From Cyanobacteria bacterium UBA2855 (GTDB taxonomy: Bacteria > Cyanobacteriota > Vampirovibrionia > Gastranaerophilales > Gastranaerophilaceae): a DNA stretch of 11,899 nucleotides. The stretch is taken from the NCBI GenBank assembly GCA_002350725.1, contig DEFJ01000002.1, positions 1 through 11,899 on the forward strand, written 5' to 3'. A program made the translations under genes and the position numbers. The notes below the pieces were generated by a model that had not been told where the DNA came from, did no database searches, and saw nothing but the letters and a program-made list of their open reading frames with translations. Of the stretch, positions 6,130-11,899 are shown one piece after another. How positions within the stretch are numbered: the stretch's first letter is position 1; each line of letters starts with the position of its first letter.

Positions 6130-6864
6130 CTAATAGGATTTACCAACTAAAGACAAGTGTGTATCTTCTTCTATTCTGTCATCAAGTTTAGACAAAACAA
6201 ATTTTTCACCATATCTTTTTTCCAAAGCCAATGCAATTAAATAATCTGCGAAATGAGGATTTTTGGGCAGAAAAGAACCATGCAAGTACGTACCAAAAAC
6301 ATTTTTATAACGTCCGCCCTCAGTTTTATCTTTTCCGTTGTTACCGTTTCCTACTTCAACAATTCCCAAAGGTTTAGTTTCGCCTTGCAAATAGGTCAAG
6401 CCGCTATGATTTTCAAACCCGACAAGAGATCCCGGACTCACAATACTTGTTTTTACTGTTACATTACCGATAAATCTCGTACTACCTGCGACAGTATAAG
6501 CATCCATCAGGCTTATTCCGTTAAGTCTGTCCTTGTCGTGCGGTTGATAATAATGTCCCATAAGCTGATACCCGCCGCAAATTCCTAAAAATACAGCATT
6601 TCTTTCCCGTTCTTCGGTTAGAAAATCTTTTTGCAGGTATAATTCACCGGCAACTTCTTCTTGCTGCTTATCCTGTCCGCCGCCTATAAAATATATATCA
6701 TGCTCAGATATCTTATCCCCTATATTAACGTCTTCAAAATCTACGGTTATTCCTCTCCACTCACAACGCTTTTTGAGAGTTATGATATTTCCGATATCTC
6801 CATATAAATTTAAGAGTTTCGGGTATAAATGCGCAATTGAAATTTTCAAATCTTTCTCTTCCAT
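6130..6864 (-). CDS. gatD: GatD-type glutamine amidotransferase (lipid II isoglutaminyl synthase subunit)
   Basis: A class I glutamine amidotransferase of the CobB/CobQ-like GatD family. With the ligase MurT, GatD hydrolyses glutamine and supplies ammonia to amidate the D-glutamate of lipid II, at the cytoplasmic face of the membrane. The 244-aa length is typical. Visible features are the N-terminal YPKLLNLYGDIGNI motif of this family, an IGGGQDKQQ loop (~60-68), the nucleophile C96 in GICGGYQLMG, a conserved STRFIGN stretch with R130, an NHSG motif (~152-155), and the catalytic histidine H195 in TYLHGSFLPKNP. In most genomes murT is immediately upstream; here upstream lies the divergent tatD, so the partner must be encoded elsewhere. 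The gene has no Shine-Dalgarno and is probably leaderless. A cobyric-acid synthase role is unlikely because the protein is short and lacks the N-terminal synthetase domain. Confidence 0.88.
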   Translation of the reverse strand: MEEKDLKISIAHLYPKLLNLYGDIGNIITLKKRCEWRGITVDFEDVNIGDKISEHDIYFIGGGQDKQQEEVAGELYLQKDFLTEERERNAVFLGICGGYQLMGHYYQPHDKDRLNGISLMDAYTVAGSTRFIGNVTVKTSIVSPGSLVGFENHSGLTYLQGETKPLGIVEVGNGNNGKDKTEGGRYKNVFGTYLHGSFLPKNPHFADYLIALALEKRYGEKFVLSKLDDRIEEDTHLSLVGKSY

Positions 6865-6871
6865 AACTTTG

Positions 6872-6880
6872 ATTGTATCA
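6872..6880 (-). promoter_or_regulatory. gatD extended -10 promoter, predicting a leaderless transcript
   Basis: Minus strand TG-A-TACAAT, with no good -35 box; the -10 hexamer ends 7 nt before the ATG at 6864. The spacer CAAAGTT differs by one base from CAAAATT at fliI. The site overlaps the -35 region expected for the divergent tatD promoter. Confidence 0.6.
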
Positions 6881-6894
6881 TAAATTTTAAGCTA

Positions 6895-6903
6895 TGGTAT
6901 AAT
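6895..6903 (+). promoter_or_regulatory. tatD extended -10 promoter
   Basis: TG-G-TATAAT gives a perfect extended -10. A TTGTAT at 6873-6878 could be a distant -35 (19-nt spacer) and overlaps the gatD -10 on the other strand, so the two divergent promoters interlock and may compete for polymerase. Confidence 0.65.
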
Positions 6904-6934
6904 TTTAATATAGTTTAAGAAACAAGGAAACAAA

Positions 6935-7699
6935 ATGCTTATAGATACACACACTCATATAAACTGTTTGGAAAAAATTAGCGCCGATGAGGCAGTTAAG
7001 AATGCTGAAGATAACGGTGTTACAAAAATTCTTGTTCCCGGAGCAGCGCCTTGCGATATTGATGAAATTCCGGAATTAGTGAAAAAATATGACAACGTCT
7101 ACGGTATGCTTGGTATTCACCCGGAAGATGCAAAGAATTGGGATGATAAAATACTTGATAAAATACGTAATAACGTAAATTCAAACAACAAAATTATTGC
7201 AATAGGCGAAATTGGTTTAGATTACTATTGGGATAAGAAACATAAAGACATTCAAAAAGAAATATTTATAAAACAAATAAAATTAGCTAACGAATTACAT
7301 TTACCGATATCAGTTCATGATAGAGATGCGCATAAAGATTGCTTTGACATTCTAAAGGAATACAATAAAACATCAACTGTTGTAATGCACTGTTTTTCCG
7401 GAAGTGTGGAATTTGCAAGGGAATGCCTAAAAGAAGGTTGGTATCTTGCAATTGGGGGAGTTGTTACCTTTAACAGTGCCATAAAAACAAAAGAAGTCGC
7501 AAAAGAAGTTCCTCTTGAAAGATTAGTTTTGGAAACAGATGCACCGTATCTTACACCTGTTCCATATAGAGGAAAAGAAAACCAACCCGCATACGTAAAA
7601 TATGTAGCGGAAGAAATTGCGAAATTAAGAGGAATAACAGTTGAAGAAGTTGCAAAAGCAACTACAAAAAATGCTGAAAAAATATTTTTTAACAAATAG
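6935..7699 (+). CDS. tatD: TatD family metal-dependent DNase
   Basis: A TIM-barrel metallohydrolase with 3'-5' exonuclease activity in characterised members, linked to DNA repair and DNA quality control; cytoplasmic. The 254-aa length is standard. All metal ligands expected in the family are visible: H6 and H8 (DTHTH), E92 (GEIGLDYYW), H128 (SVHDRDAH), H152 (MHCFSG) and D202 (ETDAPYLTP). The GIHPE and PYRGKENQP motifs are also present. AAGGAA at 6924-6929, 5 nt before the ATG, fixes the start. It is transcribed alone: a separate promoter lies before the next gene. The exact member (TatD or YcfH-like) is uncertain. Confidence 0.92.
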   Translation: MLIDTHTHINCLEKISADEAVKNAEDNGVTKILVPGAAPCDIDEIPELVKKYDNVYGMLGIHPEDAKNWDDKILDKIRNNVNSNNKIIAIGEIGLDYYWDKKHKDIQKEIFIKQIKLANELHLPISVHDRDAHKDCFDILKEYNKTSTVVMHCFSGSVEFARECLKEGWYLAIGGVVTFNSAIKTKEVAKEVPLERLVLETDAPYLTPVPYRGKENQPAYVKYVAEEIAKLRGITVEEVAKATTKNAEKIFFNK

Positions 7700-7708
7700 C
7701 TTAACATA

Positions 7709-7737
7709 GTGCCAAATTTAAATTGTTATAGTATAAT
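7709..7737 (+). promoter_or_regulatory. promoter of the signalling protein-thiL-ispD operon
   Basis: GTGCCA (7709-7714, 4 of 6 match), 17-nt spacer, perfect TATAAT (7732-7737), then a leader of about 25 nt with AAAGG 6 nt before the ATG. A second possible extended -10, TG-T-TATAAA at 7748-7756, lies closer to the gene. Confidence 0.6.
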
Positions 7738-7769
7738 TTTTCGGTAATGTTATAAACAAAAGGTATCTG

Positions 7770-9662
7770 ATGGGTTTTTTCGATAAAATCAACGAAATAC
7801 GCAAACAAATCTCCGAAGTGGAGAATAATATATATCACGGCAAAGAAGAGTATCTTGAAATATACGAGAGAAATCTTCAACTTGAACAAGAAATTAAAGA
7901 ACGAACAAAGGAATTGAACATTGCAAATAAAAGAATGCTTACTTTGCAAAACATTCTTGATATGATGAATTCCGCAAAGCCACTTCGCAATGTATTGGAA
8001 ACAGTTGTAAACAGTATTCAGGGAGAATTTGGGTACCTGCACAGTACAATTATGAGAAAAGAAAAGGATGATGAAGGCTTTTTTCTTTCCGTAATTGCAG
8101 AAGCCGATGATATTACAATAAGACGAGCATCCAATATTTTAAAAACACCTATTCAGGCTCGTCGATTGGCATACACAGAAAACGAAATATTTTACAATAC
8201 CTTAGAAAAACATGAAATAATTCAATCAACAGATGTAGGGGCATCCCTTAGAGCCATAATGCCTGATTTGGATAAATCAGTTATTGATGAGATTTTGAGT
8301 GACAAAGCAACCCGTTCAATAATTTCAATTCCGCTATATGCACTCAAAAAACCTTTTGGAATTTTTGCGGTATTTTCCTCTCGAGAAGAGCTTGCAAAAT
8401 CAGAAACAGACTTTCTTGCAATGTACGCACAGCAAATAGAGCTGGCAATTACCATTGCTAACCTGTTTGAACGAGTTAAAGAACAAGCTGTAACAGATGG
8501 ATTAACAGGTCTATATAACAGAAGATATTTTGAAGAATACCTCAAAAAAGAAGTAACAAGAGCTCTACGTATAAATCAACCGTTTAGTATTATAGGTCTT
8601 GATTTAGACTTTTTAAAGAAAATCAATGATACATACGGACACCAATTTGGTGATTTGGCAATAAAAACAATTGCAGAAGTTTTAAAATCAAACGCAAGGT
8701 CAATTGATACAGCAGCGAGAATGGGAGGAGAAGAATTTAACGTTATTCTTCCCGGAGTATCCTCTAATGGAGCAATGATTGCGGCAGAACGTATCAGAAA
8801 GGCAATTGAATCAGTAGAAATAGATACAATCGGACATATTACAGCAAGTATTGGTGTTGCAACTTTTTTAGAGCACTCCGATAGCATAGAAGACGTTATG
8901 GAACTGACAGATCAGGCAATGTATATGTCAAAACATAATGGAAGAAATCAAGTTACACTCGCCAAACCTATGGATGAAACATCATGGCAAGAGCTTGCCG
9001 TCAGCGCATTTCTTGACATTTTAAACAAGAGAAAAATTCCGCTATCAGAAGAATTTAAATCGGATTTATCAGCAAAACTTATGTCATCAGCGCCTCAGAG
9101 TGAAATCTTATATTCTGTTGCGGATTTATTGACTCAAACATATAACCCTATGCACACTCAAGGTAATGTAAAATTAAAAGTTCTTACAGCGGTTGCTCTT
9201 GCCAAAAGATTTGATTTGTCAAAATCAGACATAGATAATTTAAAAATTGCTATGCTTTTATATGATATAGGGAATCTTTTAGTGCCGCAAAATATATTTA
9301 AAAAGAAATCCCCGCTAACAGAAGATGAAAAAAATCAAATTAAAGAACATCCTCTAATTGCAGCTAAAGAAATTTTAACTCCAATATCATACATACAAGA
9401 TGTAATTCCGATTGTTGAATATCACCACGAAAATTGGGACGGAACAGGATATCCGGCAAAACTTTCTAAAGATGATATCCCTATGACTTCACAAATAGTA
9501 TTAATTGTAGATGCATTTTTCGCACTACTTGAAGATAGAGCATACAGAGAAAAACTTTCACCTCAAGATGCAATTGAAGTAATTAAAAAAGACGCCGGCA
9601 CAAAATGGAACAGCAATTTAGTCGATGAGTTTGTAGCACTAATTGAAAACGAAATAGAGTAA
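7770..9662 (+). CDS. GAF-GGDEF diguanylate cyclase with C-terminal degenerate HD-GYP domain
   Basis: A 630-aa soluble signalling protein. Residues ~5-60 form a charged coiled coil (MGFFDKINEIRKQ onward); ~70-235 look like a GAF sensor domain; ~240-395 are GGDEF; ~405-630 are HD-GYP-like. The GGDEF domain looks active: TDGLTGLYNRRYF, the Asp-rich LDLDFLKKIND, GGEEF at 319-323, and an RxxD inhibitory site (R310-S-I-D313) five residues before it. The HD-GYP part keeps H462, H527, HHE (552-554), DGTGYP (557-562) and D581, but the HD pair is Y498-D499, with Y in place of the first metal histidine, and the following Lys is Asn. Phosphodiesterase activity is therefore doubtful; it may sense c-di-GMP or serve as a dimerisation domain. 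No membrane segment or signal peptide is present, so the signal is intracellular. The stop codon overlaps the thiL start by one base, so translation is probably coupled. Confidence 0.88.
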   Translation: MGFFDKINEIRKQISEVENNIYHGKEEYLEIYERNLQLEQEIKERTKELNIANKRMLTLQNILDMMNSAKPLRNVLETVVNSIQGEFGYLHSTIMRKEKDDEGFFLSVIAEADDITIRRASNILKTPIQARRLAYTENEIFYNTLEKHEIIQSTDVGASLRAIMPDLDKSVIDEILSDKATRSIISIPLYALKKPFGIFAVFSSREELAKSETDFLAMYAQQIELAITIANLFERVKEQAVTDGLTGLYNRRYFEEYLKKEVTRALRINQPFSIIGLDLDFLKKINDTYGHQFGDLAIKTIAEVLKSNARSIDTAARMGGEEFNVILPGVSSNGAMIAAERIRKAIESVEIDTIGHITASIGVATFLEHSDSIEDVMELTDQAMYMSKHNGRNQVTLAKPMDETSWQELAVSAFLDILNKRKIPLSEEFKSDLSAKLMSSAPQSEILYSVADLLTQTYNPMHTQGNVKLKVLTAVALAKRFDLSKSDIDNLKIAMLLYDIGNLLVPQNIFKKKSPLTEDEKNQIKEHPLIAAKEILTPISYIQDVIPIVEYHHENWDGTGYPAKLSKDDIPMTSQIVLIVDAFFALLEDRAYREKLSPQDAIEVIKKDAGTKWNSNLVDEFVALIENEIE

Positions 9663-10585
9663 TGAAAGAAAAAGAATTTATCAATATTATAAAAAATACT
9701 CTAAGTTCAAAATACATAGGAGATGATTGTGCATACCTTGAAGATTTGGGGATTGTAATTTCTCAGGATAGTTTGGTCGAAAATGTACATTTTTCACTTG
9801 ATTATATGAATGCATATCAACTTGGATATAAGTCTGTAGCCGTAAATATTTCAGACATTTGCGCAAGCGGAGCTGAACCTAAATATCTGACAATTGCATT
9901 ATCATTACCGGAAACAACAGACAATAAATTTATTGAAGAGTTTTATATGGGTGCAAAGGATGCCTCTTTTGGCGCAGAAATCGTAGGCGGTGACATTACA
10001 GGTGCAGATAAAATATATACATCAATAGCAGCAATAGGTTCAAGTATAGGAAGAAAAATTTCTTCCAGAAGCGGAGCAAAAGTCGGACAAAAAGTTGTTA
10101 TTTCAGGATTGCACGGTTCATCCTCGGCAGGTTTAAATATATTGTCAGGTAATAAATATGATAACCTTACGAAAGAAGAAAAAGAAAAATTTATAAACGC
10201 ACATAATTTGCCGCAACCTCAAATAGAATTTTCCAAAAAGATTGCAGAAAGCACAAATAGCGAATATGCAATGATGGACACCTCTGACGGGCTGGCTGAC
10301 GCATTATCTGCTATAGCGGAAATGAGTGGCGTTATGCTTGATATTGATTATGATAAAATTCCAAAAGACAAATCATTATCAAAAATTCCTAACAGTAAAA
10401 ATCTTGTCTTATATGGCGGTGAAGACTATGGATTGGTAGCAACAACAGATAATACTAAAGATTTCACAATAATAGGAGAAGTGAAAGCAGGTACAGGAAT
10501 AAAATTAAACTATTCGGACGGAACATACGAAAAATTATCTCGCACCGACATTGAAAGTAAATTATATAAGCATTTTAAGGAGTAA
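9662..10585 (+). CDS. thiL: thiamine-monophosphate kinase
   Basis: Phosphorylates thiamine monophosphate to thiamine diphosphate with ATP, the last step of cofactor synthesis; cytoplasmic homodimer of the PurM/SelD fold. At 307 aa the length is normal. Motifs in order: Y-I-G-D-D-C-A (D21, D22), QDSLVENVHF (~35-44), NISDICASGAEPKY (~62-75), GGDITGADKIYTS (109-121, D111), MMDTSDGLADAL (204-215, D206 and D209) and YGGEDYGL (251-258). All metal- and nucleotide-binding acidic residues expected for the family are present. The ATG shares a base with the TAA of the preceding gene, with only a weak GAG-type ribosome-binding site, so it relies on ribosomes finishing the signalling gene. No other thiamine gene is nearby. 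Confidence 0.94.
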   Translation: MKEKEFINIIKNTLSSKYIGDDCAYLEDLGIVISQDSLVENVHFSLDYMNAYQLGYKSVAVNISDICASGAEPKYLTIALSLPETTDNKFIEEFYMGAKDASFGAEIVGGDITGADKIYTSIAAIGSSIGRKISSRSGAKVGQKVVISGLHGSSSAGLNILSGNKYDNLTKEEKEKFINAHNLPQPQIEFSKKIAESTNSEYAMMDTSDGLADALSAIAEMSGVMLDIDYDKIPKDKSLSKIPNSKNLVLYGGEDYGLVATTDNTKDFTIIGEVKAGTGIKLNYSDGTYEKLSRTDIESKLYKHFKE

Positions 10586-10587
10586 GA

Positions 10588-11244
10588 ATGATAATTAATG
10601 CAATAATAACAGCCGGAGGAACATCTTCCAGATTCGGTAACAAAAACAAATTATTAGAAATAATTAACGGCAAAGAAGTTATAAAACATACCGTTGACGT
10701 TTTTGAAAAATCTTCCGCGGATAAAATAATAATATGCGCAAACCCGTCTATAATCAATGATTTCAAAGAGATATTTAAAGATTATAAAAAAGTAGAAATT
10801 ATAGAAGGCGGTCAAACAAGACAAGAATCCGTATATAACGGATTAAATCACTGTGAATGTGATTACGTATTAATCCACGATGGCGCAAGACCTTTGATTA
10901 CGGTGGATTTAGTAGAGTTATGTATTAATTCCGTAAAAGACAGAAATGCCGTTTCTGTTATGACAAAAACAGTTGATACAATAAAAGAAGTTGTTAACGA
11001 CAAAATTATAAGAACAATAGACCGTTCAAAATTATACAATACTCAAACTCCTCAAGCGTTTAAATATGACATTATAATGCGAGCGCATAAAAAGTTTATA
11101 GGGCAAGCATACACTGATGACGCAGGTATGGTTGAAGCTTTGGGGGAAGATGTTTATATTGTAAACGGCAGCTATAAGAATATAAAAATAACTACACAAA
11201 ACGATATTGATATAGCAAAAGTATACATGTCAGAAAACATATAG
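10588..11244 (+). CDS. ispD: 2-C-methyl-D-erythritol 4-phosphate cytidylyltransferase
   Basis: Third enzyme of the MEP isoprenoid pathway: joins CTP and methylerythritol phosphate to give CDP-methylerythritol. The 218-aa nucleotidyltransferase shows the family motifs: ITAGGTSSRFGNKNK (7-21), with R15 and K21 in place of the catalytic Arg and Lys; GGQTRQESVYNGL (74-86); VLIHDGARPL (94-103); an Arg before LYNTQTPQAF (R146); TDDAG (176-180); and NIKITTQNDI (198-207) with the late catalytic-type Lys K200. AAGGAG, built from the last two codons of thiL, lies 5 nt before the ATG, and the genes are 2 bp apart, so they form one transcript. No fused IspF domain is present. There is no terminator after the stop; convergent aroQ ends 7 bp away. 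Confidence 0.94.
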   Translation: MIINAIITAGGTSSRFGNKNKLLEIINGKEVIKHTVDVFEKSSADKIIICANPSIINDFKEIFKDYKKVEIIEGGQTRQESVYNGLNHCECDYVLIHDGARPLITVDLVELCINSVKDRNAVSVMTKTVDTIKEVVNDKIIRTIDRSKLYNTQTPQAFKYDIIMRAHKKFIGQAYTDDAGMVEALGEDVYIVNGSYKNIKITTQNDIDIAKVYMSENI

Positions 11245-11251
11245 AAAAAAT

Positions 11252-11698
11252 TTATTCTGCAATATCGGTTCTCAAATATTCAACAATTCCTCTCAGTCCC
11301 AATTTATAACTATCAGCGCCAAAACCGCTAATTTGAGCAATACAAACAGGCGCGACTAAAGATTTATGTCTAAAATCTTCTCTTGCATGAATATTTGTCA
11401 TATGAATTTCAACTGTCGGAATATTTACAGCTGCAATAGCATCACGAATAGCAACACTGGTATGCGTATACGCAGCCGGATTTATAACTATTCCGTCAAA
11501 ATTTTGATAAGCAGATTGAATTTTTTCTACAATTTCACCTTCGAAATTGCTTTGAAAAGTTTCAATATCAACACCAAGTTCAAATGAAAAAGAATACAAA
11601 TCTTTTTCTAATTCTTTAAGGGTAAGGTTACCATATTTTTCAGGTTCGCGAACCCCCAACATATTCATATTAACGCCGTTTATAATCAATATTTTCAT
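11252..11698 (-). CDS. aroQ: type II 3-dehydroquinate dehydratase
   Basis: Converts 3-dehydroquinate to 3-dehydroshikimate in the shikimate pathway; dodecameric in known members. The 148-aa length is typical. Motifs: INGVNMNMLGVREPEKYG (6-23) with catalytic Y22, FQSNFEGEIVEKIQ (48-61), NPAAYTHTSVAIRDA (73-87), EIHMTNIHAREDFRH (97-111) with H99 and R110, and SGFGADSYKLGL (124-135). The usual NGPNLN is NGVNMN here, a mild change. AGGAG 6 nt before the ATG supports the start, and a clear promoter lies upstream. The gene is transcribed singly and runs tail to tail into ispD. Confidence 0.95.
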   Translation of the reverse strand: MKILIINGVNMNMLGVREPEKYGNLTLKELEKDLYSFSFELGVDIETFQSNFEGEIVEKIQSAYQNFDGIVINPAAYTHTSVAIRDAIAAVNIPTVEIHMTNIHAREDFRHKSLVAPVCIAQISGFGADSYKLGLRGIVEYLRTDIAE

Positions 11699-11717
11699 GC
11701 CATTCTCCTATACAACT

Positions 11718-11746
11718 ATGATACTTCAAAATCAATTAATTGTAAA
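11718..11746 (-). promoter_or_regulatory. aroQ promoter
   Basis: Minus strand: TTTACA (11741-11746), 17-nt spacer, TATCAT (11718-11723). Transcription would begin about 7 nt after the -10, leaving a short leader of about a dozen bases containing AGGAG. Confidence 0.65.
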
Positions 11747-11774
11747 TTTTTATTACATTTTTAAAACATGATGT

Positions 11775-11791
11775 AACATGAATTTCATGTT
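11775..11791. promoter_or_regulatory. 17-nt palindrome, candidate operator
   Basis: AACATGAATTTCATGTT is a perfect inverted repeat of 8-bp arms around one base. It lies about 29 bp upstream of the aroQ -35 box and overlaps the -35 region proposed for the plus-strand small RNA. The form is that of a dimeric repressor or activator site; the regulator is unknown. Other CATG/ATG-rich half-sites surround it (11766-11807). Confidence 0.45.
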
Positions 11792-11844
11792 CAGCATATC
11801 ATGCATGTACAACTATCCCCAAATCTCCTCCCAAGATTATTGTG

Positions 11845-11875
11845 AAGCTATACGAAAGAGTGTAGCTTTTTTTTT
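11845..11875 (+). terminator. intrinsic terminator
   Basis: AAGCTATAC (11845-11853) pairs with GTGTAGCTT (11860-11868), with one G-U pair, around the loop GAAAGA, and runs into nine consecutive T (11867-11875). It is orientated for plus-strand transcription; the other strand has no T-run after the stem. Confidence 0.85.
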
Positions 11876-11899
11876 ACCCGCCGAGCAGAGGAATGAGCG
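11876..11899. repeat. partial repeat at right edge, similar to left edge
   Basis: CGCCGAGC at 11879-11886 recurs at 4-11, and the next bases (AGAGGAATGAGCG) resemble the AAGGAAACAATAGCGAGG found shortly after the left copy. The similarity is short and cut off by the end of the window. Confidence 0.35.

Larger units (their letters stand above)
11773..11875 (+). ncRNA. candidate small RNA transcription unit (promoter plus ~65-nt RNA)
   Basis: A strong plus-strand terminator ends at 11875, yet no plus-strand gene precedes it: the nearest upstream gene, aroQ, points the other way. A possible promoter is GTAACA (11773-11778), 18-nt spacer, TATCAT (11797-11802), giving an RNA from about 11809. The 5' part could pair ACAA..ATC with GAT..TTGT (imperfect), leaving a C-rich loop containing ATCTCCTCCC, which is complementary to Shine-Dalgarno sequences. 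No start codon with a proper ribosome-binding site is seen. The existence of the RNA is an inference from terminator, context and motif; I do not match it to a known RNA family. Confidence 0.45.

Noticed and set aside
11788..11833. Minus-strand GGGAGGAG near 11826-11833 as the ribosome-binding site of a small gene
   Set aside because: The only start at a tolerable distance is a TTG giving a roughly 19-codon ORF of low-complexity Met/His/Leu; the first ATG is about 18 nt away. The plus-strand reading as a C-rich RNA fits better.

Overview
The window is AT-rich, gene-dense bacterial chromosome with ten intact protein genes visible as long ORFs, plus one 54-codon gene that is too short for most ORF cut-offs. 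The base composition, the mix of Shine-Dalgarno-led and apparently leaderless genes, a flagellar export ATPase, an [FeFe]-hydrogenase-type regulator, a GatD amidotransferase, and the MEP-pathway (IspD) and type II AroQ enzymes suggest an anaerobic, non-photosynthetic lineage such as the gut Vampirovibrionia/Gastranaerophilales (Melainabacteria). That assignment is an inference from gene content and style. No rRNA or tRNA is present to fix it.

Layout. 1-200 is a cluster of inverted repeats with a locally GC-rich core, probably part of a dispersed intergenic repeat. 378-608 (+) is a small TM1266/NikR-C-like regulator whose stop overlaps that of the convergent nadE. On the minus strand, reading from 6864 down to 605, lie gatD, fliI, a 54-aa hypothetical gene, a CxxCxxCC protein fused to a secreted-type domain, and a nitrilase-family amidohydrolase with nadE. 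On the plus strand from 6935 lie tatD and then a tight operon of a GAF-GGDEF-HD-GYP-like signalling protein, thiL and ispD. aroQ (minus) converges on ispD with a 7-bp gap. Beyond aroQ, 11700-11899 has no gene but holds a strong plus-strand terminator preceded by a C-rich stretch (a candidate small RNA), and the last bases resemble the repeat at the window start.

How the genes fit together. Most are housekeeping enzymes of cofactor, wall and isoprenoid metabolism: NadE makes NAD, ThiL makes thiamine diphosphate, IspD acts in the MEP pathway, AroQ in the shikimate pathway, and GatD amidates peptidoglycan precursors. They are arranged as short transcription units with their own sigma70-like promoters rather than as pathway operons. 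The c-di-GMP protein shares a transcript with thiL and ispD.

The points most worth a second look are: (i) the orphan terminator and anti-Shine-Dalgarno-like stretch near 11809-11875; (ii) three minus-strand genes (gatD, fliI and the CxxCxxCC fusion) whose -10 boxes sit 6-7 nt before the ATG with no ribosome-binding site; (iii) the in-frame joining of a cytoplasmic metal-binding domain to a signal-peptide-like segment and a four-cysteine exported domain; (iv) an HD-GYP domain that has lost the histidine of its HD pair beside an intact GGEEF domain; and (v) the unlisted 54-aa gene.
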